Shown here: one piece after another, positions 1-6,574 of the stretch | Position numbering within the stretch: position 1 is the first letter of the stretch | Layout of the letters: every line of letters begins with the position of its first letter | Source of the DNA: Comamonadaceae bacterium | GTDB taxonomy: Bacteria; Pseudomonadota; Gammaproteobacteria; Burkholderiales; Burkholderiaceae_C | Assembly (NCBI GenBank): GCA_027490555.1 | Contig: JAIXXW010000299.1 | Span: 1-8,049, forward strand | Direction of reading: 5' to 3' | Length of the DNA stretch: 8,049 bases | Position numbers and translations under genes: made by a program | The notes under the pieces: generated by a model | Told to the model about the DNA's origin: nothing | The model's database searches: none | The model's input: the letters and a program-made list of their open reading frames with translations, nothing else

Positions 1-398
1 ATGGCCAGCAACACCACCAGGGATTTCAGATTGCCAGCACCCAAGCGCACCAAAGTCTTGCTGCTGCAGCCAGACGCCAGCACCATGCCCACACCAAACA
101 GGGCGCCGCCCAACAGGCCGGACAACCAGGCCAGGTGGTGGCTGGCGTAGAGGGTGTTCTCAGGCGACAGCCAGCCCAGCCAGGCCATGCCACCGAAGCC
201 CAAGATCGCCAGGGCCAAGGCCAGGGCCCATTGGCGAAGGCGGGTTGCGTCGCGCATGAGCACCCAGTCGCTGATGGCCCCCATGGTGCAAAAATGGCCG
301 CGGTGGACCACATAGCCGGCCAAGCTCGACAGCAAAAAGCCGATGGCCCAGATCTGGACCTTCAGATGCTGAAGTTCATCGGCCGTCAGGACTGGCAT
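1..398 (-). CDS. YeeE/YedE-family membrane transporter (sulfur/thiosulfate type), C-terminus cut by window edge
   Basis: This partial gene is read leftward from an ATG at 396-398 and has 132 complete codons before the window edge. The translation is a hydrophobic membrane protein with helices at about residues 14-32, 56-77 and 88-110 and a fourth beginning near 124. Two motifs point to the YeeE/YedE (Sulf_transp) family: HFCTMGAISDWV, with Cys37, and GCSSKTLVRLGAGNLKSL, with Cys111. In the characterised thiosulfate importer TsuA, conserved cysteines line the substrate path, so Cys37 and Cys111 may be equivalents; that is inference. The start lies 6 bases beyond the cpoB stop, so it is probably co-transcribed and translationally coupled. 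I see no clear Shine-Dalgarno sequence. The family is well supported, but the substrate (thiosulfate, another sulfur species, or something else) cannot be told from this fragment. Confidence 0.82.
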   Translation of the reverse strand, partial: MPVLTADELQHLKVQIWAIGFLLSSLAGYVVHRGHFCTMGAISDWVLMRDATRLRQWALALALAILGFGGMAWLGWLSPENTLYASHHLAWLSGLLGGALFGVGMVLASGCSSKTLVRLGAGNLKSLVVLLA

Positions 399-404
399 GA
401 ACAA

Positions 405-1208
405 TCAGCGCAAACGGGTCAACCGTTCGCGGGCCGTCCCGGCCGCTTCCGATGCGGGATGGGCTTTGATCAGGTCTTCCAGCGTTTTTCTGGCCCCTTT
501 GGCGTCTTTCAGCTCCAGCTGCACATTCGAGACGGCGAGCATCGCCTCCGGCACGCGGGGGTGCGTGGGGTGCTCGTTCAGCAGCCGCTGGAAATTGGCC
601 ATGGCCTCCTTGTAGGCCTTGTTGGCGTACTGGGCATTGCCAAGCCAAAAAAGCACAGACGGCAGGTAGGCGCTGGTGGGGTAACGGCTCAAAAAACCCG
701 CCAGGCCTGACTGCGCCGCCACAAAGTCGGCTTGGCGAAACAGCGCCATGGCTCGGTCAAAGTCGGCTTTTTCGGCCGGGTCCACCAGGGCCTCGCGGCC
801 ATCGATGCTGACCTTGATGGGTTCAAAACGGCGCAAGCGGTCGTCCACGATGCTCAGGGTGTCTCTCTGGCGCAATTGCAACTCGGTCAGGTCACGCGCC
901 AGCCGCTCCTGCGCGCCCAGGCTTTGGGCCAGGTCGGCACGCAGCTTGTCGATCTGGGTTTGCAGGTCCAGCAAAGCCGAACGCAGCTGCGACACGGACT
1001 GGGCGTAGGCCTGGTTTTGCTGCTGAACGTTTTTCTCGATCAGTGCCTTGTTGGCGTTTTGCGATTGCTCCAGGCGCTGGCGCAGGTCCAAGATGGCACG
1101 ACGGGCCTCGTCATCGCTGAACAAAGCATGGGCTGGGCCCCACAGCAAGCTGCCCACCAAGACCAGGGCGATGCGGGTCGATTTCACGCCGAATGCACGG
1201 GGGAACAT
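405..1208 (-). CDS. cpoB: Cell division coordinator CpoB (YbgF), Tol-Pal associated periplasmic protein
   Basis: The 267-residue product has a Sec signal peptide ending at about residue 28 (PAHA|LFSDDEARRAI). Next comes a heptad-like, Gln/Leu-rich coiled coil at about 31-127 (LRQRLEQSQ, QLRSALLDLQTQIDKLRADL). The C-terminal TPR region, about 148-267, shows repeats such as FWLGNAQYANKAYKEAMANF and HPRVPEAMLAVSNVQLELKD. This is the architecture and length of CpoB/YbgF. In E. coli the coiled coil trimerises, the protein binds TolA, and it couples outer-membrane constriction to PBP1B-dependent peptidoglycan synthesis. It acts in the periplasm. The ATG follows the pal stop by 8 bases with no strong ribosome binding site, which suggests translational coupling. 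A GTG at codon 8 would still leave a signal peptide and cannot be excluded as the start. Confidence 0.93.
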   Translation of the reverse strand: MFPRAFGVKSTRIALVLVGSLLWGPAHALFSDDEARRAILDLRQRLEQSQNANKALIEKNVQQQNQAYAQSVSQLRSALLDLQTQIDKLRADLAQSLGAQERLARDLTELQLRQRDTLSIVDDRLRRFEPIKVSIDGREALVDPAEKADFDRAMALFRQADFVAAQSGLAGFLSRYPTSAYLPSVLFWLGNAQYANKAYKEAMANFQRLLNEHPTHPRVPEAMLAVSNVQLELKDAKGARKTLEDLIKAHPASEAAGTARERLTRLR

Positions 1209-1216
1209 GGTCAGAC

Positions 1217-1783
1217 TCAGTAACGGATTTCAACGCGGCGGTTTTTCGCCTGCTCGGTCTCGGAGCCGCCCTCTGACAAAGGCTTTTCTTTGCCGAAGCT
1301 CACCGACTCGAGCTGGGCCTCGGAGACACCCAGCAAGCTCAGGGCCTGACGCACCGCGTCGGCGCGCTTTTGTCCCAGCGCCAGGTTGTACTCGCGGCCA
1401 CCGCGGTCATCGGTGTGCCCTTCCAAGCTGGCCTTGCGCTGACGGTTGGCCATCAAGAACTGGGCGTGCGAGGCGATCACCGGGCGCGCCTCGGGTCGGA
1501 TCACAAAGCTGTCGTAATCAAAAAACACCACATGCGCCACGCCCACCGGGCCCTGGCCGGCAGCCTTGCTGTCCACCGTCACAGGTGCCACGCCGGATTG
1601 GGCTGCCCCTTGACCGGTGCCCACACCCTGAATAGACACGCCAGTGCCGGTCCCGGTGCCAGTGCCGACACCGGCCGATGTGGCCGCCCTGTCTTCCACA
1701 GGCACATCGTCCAGTTTCACGCCCGAAGCGCAGCCCACCAGCAAAGCACTCACCAAAAAGACAGAACCCAATTGCATTTTCAT
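1217..1783 (-). CDS. pal: Peptidoglycan-associated lipoprotein Pal
   Basis: The 188-residue product is an outer-membrane lipoprotein that binds peptidoglycan and TolB in the Tol-Pal system. It opens with MKMQLGSVFLVSALLVGC. The lipobox LVGC puts the lipidated cysteine at residue 18, followed by Ala rather than Asp, which fits outer-membrane sorting. A flexible linker at about 19-80 contains a Gly-Thr repeat (residues 40-48). The OmpA-like domain covers about 83-188: VVFFDYDSFVIRPEA, EGHTDDRGGREYNLALGQKR and the closing NRRVEIRY. The TDDRGG and NRRVE segments carry the Asp and Arg expected to bind diaminopimelate. I chose the ATG at 1781-1783 because a GAGG sits six bases upstream; in-frame ATGs at 1795 and 1813 would only lengthen the signal peptide. 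The gene follows tolB after 32 bases. Confidence 0.95.
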   Translation of the reverse strand: MKMQLGSVFLVSALLVGCASGVKLDDVPVEDRAATSAGVGTGTGTGTGVSIQGVGTGQGAAQSGVAPVTVDSKAAGQGPVGVAHVVFFDYDSFVIRPEARPVIASHAQFLMANRQRKASLEGHTDDRGGREYNLALGQKRADAVRQALSLLGVSEAQLESVSFGKEKPLSEGGSETEQAKNRRVEIRY

Positions 1784-1789
1784 AAACAA

Positions 1790-1793
1790 CCTC
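1790..1793 (-). promoter_or_regulatory. Ribosome binding site of pal
   Basis: Read leftward, the sequence is GAGG, then six bases, then ATG at 1783. It is the clearest Shine-Dalgarno match in the left block and decides the pal start among three in-frame ATGs. A dedicated site fits Pal being needed in more copies than TolB. Confidence 0.6.
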
Positions 1794-1815
1794 ATGGAAA
1801 AAATAACTTGCAAGC

Positions 1816-3102
1816 TCAGGGCCTGGCCGGGCCCCAGTGTGGCTCGCGCACGTCACCGCCCTGACCGGCCAGACGGGCTTTGATCTTGCCGTCGAGCGTG
1901 GTGGTCATCAGCGCCTCGCCGCCTTGCTGGGTGGCATACATCAACAGGCGGCTGTTGGGAGCGAAGCTCGGGCGTTCATCGGCGGTGGTGTCGGTCAGCG
2001 CGGCGACCTGGCCCGAGGCCAGTTCCATCACATGCAGCTTGAAGCCTGCACCGACGCGGGACACATAGGCCAGCCAACGCCCGTCCGGGCTGAGGGCCGG
2101 TGAGATGTTGTAGCTGCCGGTGAAGGTCACCCTTTCGGCAGGGCCGCCCTGCGCGGGCATTTTGTAGATCTGCGGGTTGCCGCCCCGGTCACTGACAAAG
2201 TACAGCGTTTGCCCATCGGGCGAAAAAGCCGGCTCGGTGTTGATGCTGCCACTGGTCAAACGCTGCGGTTCACCGCCTTGCAGGTTGACCCGCCACAGCT
2301 GCGAGCCGCCATCGCGGCTCAAGGTCGCCACGATGGCGCGGCCATCCGGAGACCAGGCCGGCGCACTGTTGGAGCCTTTGAAATTGGCCACCTCGCGGCG
2401 TTGCCCGGTGGCCAATTCATGCACATACACCACCGGCTTGCGGTTTTCAAACGAGACATAGGCCAGATGGGTGCCCGTGGGCGACCAGGAGGGCGAGATG
2501 ATGGGCTCGGGGCTGTTGATGGCCGAACGTGCACCCTCGCCGTCCGAGTCGGCCACCCACAAGCTGTAGCGGCCACCGGCCTTGGTCACATAACTGATGC
2601 GCGAGGTGAAAGCGCCCGGCGTGCCGGTCAACTGCTGGTAGACCCAGTCCGACAGGCGATGGGCCGACAGACGCAGATCGGCAGGGCCCACCGTGTCCCT
2701 GAAGTCGGCCCTTTCCTGTCCTTTGACCGCATCCCACAGGCGCGCGCGGACATCGAAACGGCCATCGGCCAGCCGGCTCACCGATCCGGCCAGCAAGGCT
2801 TCGGCCGACAAGGGCCGCAGGGCCGCCCAGTCGGGACGGCTCATTTCGTCCATGCTCAAGTTGCCTGTGGGCAAGGGCTTGAATTGGCCGGTGCGCGACA
2901 GGTTGGCCTGCACGATGCTGGCCAGTTTTTGGGGCGCTTGGGCTTCGCCCTTGAAGGGCACGATCAGCACGGGCAACTGGGTCAGGCCCACACCTGTGAC
3001 CTCCACCCTGAACTGGGCCCATGCAGAGGTGCTGGCCAGGCCTGACAACACCAGGCTCAAGAGCGGGATCCACCAACGCGCCGGAGAGAAAATCGGATTC
3101 AT
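1816..3102 (-). CDS. tolB: Tol-Pal system beta-propeller protein TolB
   Basis: The 428-residue periplasmic protein links inner-membrane TolA to outer-membrane Pal. A signal peptide ends at about residue 29 (STSAWA|QFRVEV). The N-terminal TolB domain covers about 31-165, with QLPVLIVPF and a span on recruitment of subunits (LLAGSVSRLADGRFDVRARLWD). The C-terminal six-bladed propeller, about 166-428, shows repeated blade motifs: SPSWSPTG, APAWSPDG, EPAFSPDG, SPALSPDG and RPSFAPNS. Length and order match the family, whose usual size is about 430 residues. The ATG at 3100-3102 gives a complete signal peptide. An open frame continues upstream through the opposite strand of msbA, but that part has no matching protein character. 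TolB is usually preceded by tolQRA; here the neighbour is divergent msbA, so the gene appears to head its own transcript with pal and cpoB. Confidence 0.96.
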   Translation of the reverse strand: MNPIFSPARWWIPLLSLVLSGLASTSAWAQFRVEVTGVGLTQLPVLIVPFKGEAQAPQKLASIVQANLSRTGQFKPLPTGNLSMDEMSRPDWAALRPLSAEALLAGSVSRLADGRFDVRARLWDAVKGQERADFRDTVGPADLRLSAHRLSDWVYQQLTGTPGAFTSRISYVTKAGGRYSLWVADSDGEGARSAINSPEPIISPSWSPTGTHLAYVSFENRKPVVYVHELATGQRREVANFKGSNSAPAWSPDGRAIVATLSRDGGSQLWRVNLQGGEPQRLTSGSINTEPAFSPDGQTLYFVSDRGGNPQIYKMPAQGGPAERVTFTGSYNISPALSPDGRWLAYVSRVGAGFKLHVMELASGQVAALTDTTADERPSFAPNSRLLMYATQQGGEALMTTTLDGKIKARLAGQGGDVREPHWGPARP

Positions 3103-3138
3103 GGACTTCAAACGATGGAGCAAGTCACCAAAGCCTTG

Positions 3139-3167
3139 ATCGTACACCCTGAAACACCGATTTTGAA
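3139..3167 (-). promoter_or_regulatory. Candidate sigma-70 promoter for tolB-pal-cpoB
   Basis: On the leftward strand a TTCAAA (complement of 3162-3167; four of six match TTGACA) is followed by a 17-base spacer and TACGAT (complement of 3139-3144; four of six match TATAAT). Transcription would begin near 3132, giving a leader of about 30 bases before the tolB ATG at 3102. The leader holds only a weak, closely spaced GAAG as a possible ribosome binding site. Spacing is ideal but both boxes are imperfect, so this is a candidate only. Confidence 0.4.
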
Positions 3168-3194
3168 CGCGCTCCCTGCGAACTGTGGCCTGCT

Positions 3195-3200
3195 TACAAT
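3195..3200 (+). promoter_or_regulatory. Candidate -10 element for msbA
   Basis: TACAAT in the context TGCTTACAATCGGCG matches five of six positions of the sigma-70 -10 consensus. No good -35 box is present at 16-18 bases upstream (CTCCCT lies at the 17-base position). Transcription would start near 3206-3208, only a few bases before the ATG at 3211 and about 16 before the ATG at 3223. Confidence 0.45.
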
Positions 3201-3210
3201 CGGCGTGTTC

Positions 3211-5013
3211 ATGCCCCCACCCATGCCCTCTTCCCCCCAGGCCACGACCCCGCCCAGCATCCGGCAGCGCCTGCTGCGTTTGGCACCCTATTTTGTCCAG
3301 CAAAAACGGGTCTGGGTGCTGGCCATGGTGGCCACTTTGGTGGCGGCCCTGACAGAACCCCTGATACCGGCCTTGTTCCAGCCTTTGCTGGACAACGGCT
3401 TTGCCGACAACCAACTGCCGCTGTGGTCCATCCCCTTGGCGGTCATTGGCCTGTTTGCCTTGCGGGGCCTGGCGCATTTTGTGGCCCAGTACGCCTTGGC
3501 CCGCGTCACCAACGACGGCATGGAAAAGTTGCGCAGCGACTTGTTTGCCAAGCTGGTTCGGGCCGACCTGTCGCTGTTCAGCCGCCAATCGGCCAGCGCC
3601 TTGTCCAACACCGTGGTGTACGAGGTGCAAATTGGCGCCTCGCAGCTGGTCTCGGCCTTGCTCGGATTGACCCGGGACGGCTTCACCCTGCTGGCCCTGG
3701 TGGGCTACTTGATGTGGCTCAACTGGCAACTCACGCTGGTGGTCTTCACCGTGGCGCCCGGTCTGAGCTGGATCATGAAAGTCCTCTCGCGCCGCTTGTA
3801 CAGCCTGACCAAAGAGAGCCAGAAAGCCACCGACGACCTGGCCTATGTGGTGGAGGAAAACGTGCTGGCACACCGCATGGTGCGGCTGCACGGCGCGCAG
3901 GCACAGCAAATCGGCCGCTTCAATGCCCTGGGGCAGCGGCTGCGCCGGTTGGCCCTCAAATCCACGGCGGCCTCAGCCGCGATGACGCCCCTGACACAAA
4001 TCATGGCGGCGGTGGCCCTGTCGCTGGTGCTGGTGATCGCCCTGGTGCAAAGCCGCGAGGCCGGCTCAGGGGCCACGGTGGGCAGTTTTGTGGCTTTCAT
4101 CACGGCGATGCTGATGCTGATTGCCCCTATCAAACGCCTGGCCGATGTGGCCAACCCCATCACCCGGGGCCTGGCGGCGCTCGAGCGTGGGCTGGCCCTG
4201 ATGCACGATGCGCCTGAAGAAAGCCAGGGCCAGCACCGGGTGCAGCGCGCCAGTGGTGAGATCCAATGGCAAGACATCAGCGTGCAGTTCAGCCCGGACA
4301 GCGCGCCCGCCTTGGCCCACATCGACCTGCATGTCAAGGTGGGCGAAACCGTGGCCCTGGTGGGCACCTCGGGCGCGGGCAAAACCACCTTGATCCAGCT
4401 GCTGCCGCGTTTTCTGAACCCCACCGGCGGTCAGGTGCTGCTCGACGGGGTGCCGCTGCCGATGTGGCAGCTCGACAGCCTGCGCCAACAGCTGGCCATG
4501 GTCAGCCAGGATGTGGTCATGCTCAACGACAGCCTGGCGGTGAACGTGAGCCTGGGCGAGACCCCCGACCGGGACAAAGTGCGCCAATGTCTGGAAGCGG
4601 CCAATCTGTGGGCCCATGTGCAGACCCTGGCGCAGGGCATGGACACCGAACTGGGCCACAACGCCAACCAGCTCTCGGGTGGCCAGCGCCAGCGCCTGGC
4701 GATCGCACGGGCCTTGTACAAGGACGCGCCGATCCTGATCCTGGACGAAGCCACCTCGGCGTTGGACAACGAGTCCGAACGCCTGGTGCAGGAGGCCTTG
4801 CAAAAACTCATGCAGGGCCGCACCACCTTGATCGTGGCCCACCGCCTGTCGACCATCGAACACGCCGACCGGGTGGTGGTGATGGAGCGCGGCCAGATCG
4901 TCGAGCAAGGCACGGCCGCCGAGCTGCTGGCGCGCGGTGGCGCCTACACCCGCCTGCACCAGCGTGGCGATTGGGCCAGCCCGGGCACGCCCGAGGCCCA
5001 GCAGCCGAGCTGA
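3211..5013 (+). CDS. msbA: Lipid A export ABC transporter, ATP-binding/permease protein MsbA
   Basis: The product is about 600 residues, the usual size for a half-transporter that homodimerises in the inner membrane and flips lipid A-core to the periplasmic leaflet. The membrane domain covers about residues 25-325, with hydrophobic spans including VWVLAMVATLVAAL, LPLWSIPLAVIGLFAL, FTLLALVGYLMWL, LTLVVFTVAPGLSWI and MAAVALSLVLVIALV. The ATPase domain covers about 350-590: Walker A GTSGAGKTT (385-393, Lys391), Q-loop Gln433 in VSQDVVML, signature LSGGQ (488-492), Walker B ILILDEATSALD (Asp512, Glu513) and switch His544 in AHRLS. All catalytic motifs are intact. The A-loop position seems to be Phe (ISVQFSPD) where E. 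coli has Tyr. The start at 3211 is preferred because a start at 3115 would cover the likely promoter; 3223 is an equally plausible ATG. No Shine-Dalgarno is seen for either. Other lipid-exporter ABC half-transporters remain possible, but overall resemblance favours MsbA. Confidence 0.9.
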   Translation: MPPPMPSSPQATTPPSIRQRLLRLAPYFVQQKRVWVLAMVATLVAALTEPLIPALFQPLLDNGFADNQLPLWSIPLAVIGLFALRGLAHFVAQYALARVTNDGMEKLRSDLFAKLVRADLSLFSRQSASALSNTVVYEVQIGASQLVSALLGLTRDGFTLLALVGYLMWLNWQLTLVVFTVAPGLSWIMKVLSRRLYSLTKESQKATDDLAYVVEENVLAHRMVRLHGAQAQQIGRFNALGQRLRRLALKSTAASAAMTPLTQIMAAVALSLVLVIALVQSREAGSGATVGSFVAFITAMLMLIAPIKRLADVANPITRGLAALERGLALMHDAPEESQGQHRVQRASGEIQWQDISVQFSPDSAPALAHIDLHVKVGETVALVGTSGAGKTTLIQLLPRFLNPTGGQVLLDGVPLPMWQLDSLRQQLAMVSQDVVMLNDSLAVNVSLGETPDRDKVRQCLEAANLWAHVQTLAQGMDTELGHNANQLSGGQRQRLAIARALYKDAPILILDEATSALDNESERLVQEALQKLMQGRTTLIVAHRLSTIEHADRVVVMERGQIVEQGTAAELLARGGAYTRLHQRGDWASPGTPEAQQPS

Positions 5014-5020
5014 TGGCCAC

Positions 5021-6493
5021 TCACAGCAGCACGATGTCGTACTGCTCGGGCCCCATGGCGGCCTCGACCTGCAGCGATATCGGTTTGGCGATGAAGTCCG
5101 ACAGCCCCGCCAGGTGCTGGCTTTCCTCGTCCAGCAGCAAGTCGATCACCGCCGCGGTCGCCACGATGCGGAATTCGCGCGGGTTGAACTGACGCGCCTC
5201 GCGCAGGATCTCGCGCAGGATGTCGTACACCACCGAACGCGGGGTTTTGACAATGCCCTTGCCCAGGCAACTGGGACAGGGCTCGCACAGCATATGGGCC
5301 AGTGACTCTCGGGTGCGCTTGCGCGTCATCTCCAGCAAACCCAGGGACGAGAATCCACCGGCCATGGTCTTGACGCGGTCTCGCGCGAGCTGTTTGCGGA
5401 ACTCCGACAGCACCGCCTCCTGGTGCTCTGGCCGGGCCATGTCGATGAAGTCCGCGATGATGATGCCGCCCAGGTTGCGCAGGCGCAACTGCCGGGCGAT
5501 GGCCTGCGCCGCCTCGAGGTTGGTCTTGAAGATGGTGTCCTCAAAATTGCGCGCGCCGACATAGCCCCCCGTGTTCACATCCACCGTGGTCAAGGCTTCG
5601 GTCTGGTCGATGATCAGGTAGCCCCCGGATTTGAGGTCCACCCGGCGGCCCAGCGCCTTGGCGATTTCCTCGTCGATGGCGTACAGGTCGAAAATCGGCC
5701 GCTCGCCCTTGTAATGCTGCAAGCGTTCGGCCGCCTTGGGCATGAATTCCCGGCCAAAGGCCTGCAGCTTGTCGAACTGCTCTTGCGAGTCGATGCGGAT
5801 GCTTTGGGTGGCCTCCCCCACCAGGTCGCGCAGCACGCGCTGCAGCAGCGTCAGGTCCTGGTGCAGCAAGGACGCGGGCGGCAAGCGCACCGAGGCTTCC
5901 TTGATGCGGGCCCAGGTCTTGCGCAGGTAGGCGATGTCGTCTTGCAGCTCTTCGTCGCTGGAATCTTCGGCATTGGTGCGCAGGATGAAGCCGCCCCCCA
6001 TCGGTCCCACCAGGGCCTGCAGCCTCTGGCGCAGGGCATCGCGTTGCTCGGCCGGAATCTTTTGCGAGACCCCAATGTGATCGTCTTGTGGCAGAAACAC
6101 CAAATGGCGGCCCGCGATGCTGATTTGCGTGGACAGGCGGGCCCCTTTGGTGCCCATCGGGTCCTTGATCACCTGGACCATGATGGCGCGGCCTTCAAAG
6201 ACCTGTTTTTCGATCGGCACCAAGGGCTGGCCGGTGCGCGCGGCAGCGGCCTCGCCTTCGGCGTGCTTGTGCCACACATCGGCCACATGCAAAAAAGCCG
6301 CCTTGTCCAGCCCGATGTCGATGAAGGCCGACTGCATGCCCGGCAGGACGCGGGCCACCTTGCCCAGGTACACATTGCCCACCAGACCCCGCTCCAGGGT
6401 GCGCTCCACGTGCAGCTCCTGCACCGCACCGAATTCGACCACCGCAACCCGCGTTTCCTGCGGCGACCAATTGACCAAAATATCTTGTTGCAT
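5021..6493 (-). CDS. rng: Ribonuclease G (RNase E/G family endoribonuclease)
   Basis: The 490-residue product is almost exactly the length of E. coli RNase G. This cytoplasmic enzyme cuts single-stranded, AU-rich RNA, matures the 16S rRNA 5' end and takes part in mRNA decay. An S1-like RNA-binding domain at about 36-125 is visible in RGLVGNVYLGKVARVLPGMQ and IDIGLDKAAFLHV. The catalytic core has the two metal-binding aspartates: Asp305 in LTTVDVNTGG and Asp348 in IIIADFIDM. The zinc-link CPSC (Cys406, Cys409) joins dimer partners. There is no RNase E-like scaffold tail, which separates Rng from Rne. The ATG at 6491-6493 gives the family-like start MQQDILVNWSPQE; an ATG at 6502, nearer a GGGAG, is the alternative and adds three residues. 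It is last in the rsfS-rlmH-maf-rng block and converges on msbA. Confidence 0.95.
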   Translation of the reverse strand: MQQDILVNWSPQETRVAVVEFGAVQELHVERTLERGLVGNVYLGKVARVLPGMQSAFIDIGLDKAAFLHVADVWHKHAEGEAAAARTGQPLVPIEKQVFEGRAIMVQVIKDPMGTKGARLSTQISIAGRHLVFLPQDDHIGVSQKIPAEQRDALRQRLQALVGPMGGGFILRTNAEDSSDEELQDDIAYLRKTWARIKEASVRLPPASLLHQDLTLLQRVLRDLVGEATQSIRIDSQEQFDKLQAFGREFMPKAAERLQHYKGERPIFDLYAIDEEIAKALGRRVDLKSGGYLIIDQTEALTTVDVNTGGYVGARNFEDTIFKTNLEAAQAIARQLRLRNLGGIIIADFIDMARPEHQEAVLSEFRKQLARDRVKTMAGGFSSLGLLEMTRKRTRESLAHMLCEPCPSCLGKGIVKTPRSVVYDILREILREARQFNPREFRIVATAAVIDLLLDEESQHLAGLSDFIAKPISLQVEAAMGPEQYDIVLL

Positions 6494-6514
6494 CAGGGTC
6501 ATCCACTCCCATTG

Positions 6515-6546
6515 AAAAAGGAAAAGCCCGCAGCCCCAGGCTGGGC
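6515..6546 (-). terminator. Candidate rho-independent terminator or attenuator between maf and rng
   Basis: Read leftward, GCCCAGCC-TGG-GGCTGCGGGC can fold into an 8-pair GC-rich stem (AGCC/GGCT inside GCCC/GGGC, with a two-base GC bulge). It is followed directly by TTTTCCTTTTT. That is the layout of an intrinsic terminator on the maf strand, though the U-tract is broken by CC and the stem is bulged. It lies downstream of the maf stop (6575) and only about 22 bases before the rng ATG. It would therefore separate or attenuate rng from the upstream genes. Folding energy was not computed. Confidence 0.42.
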
Positions 6547-6550
6547 CGGC

Positions 6551-6568
6551 CTGCACCCGGGGGTGCAG
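6551..6568. repeat. Perfect inverted repeat just downstream of maf
   Basis: CTGCACCC-GG-GGGTGCAG is an exact palindrome of eight bases per arm, lying 6 bases beyond the maf stop codon. As RNA it would form a hairpin with a stem of six or so pairs. It has no T-tract of its own, so it may stabilise the maf 3' end or act with the neighbouring hairpin at 6526-6546. A protein-binding site is also possible. Confidence 0.45.
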
Positions 6569-6574
6569 CGGGGC

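Noticed and set aside
135..710. Rightward open frame of 191 codons across the transporter and cpoB
   Set aside because: It lies antisense to two recognisable genes, spans their junction, and has the Gln/Gly/His-rich composition of a shadow frame.
2209..3045. Rightward open frame of 278 codons opposite tolB
   Set aside because: It is antisense to the TolB propeller and N-terminal domain, with no motif or signal peptide of its own.
3115..3210. Longer msbA start at 3115 adding 32 residues
   Set aside because: It would place coding sequence over the TACAAT element and the candidate tolB promoter, and the added segment does not look like an MsbA N-terminus.
3103..3909. In-frame upstream extension of tolB by about 269 codons, antisense to msbA
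   Set aside because: The extra residues are Gln/His/Gly-rich with no domain character, they precede a perfectly placed signal peptide, and the region is fully explained by msbA on the other strand. High GC removes stop codons in this frame.
4066..4959. Leftward open frame of 297 codons opposite the msbA ATPase domain
   Set aside because: All ABC ATPase motifs are intact on the other strand, and the antisense translation is a featureless His/Gln-rich shadow.
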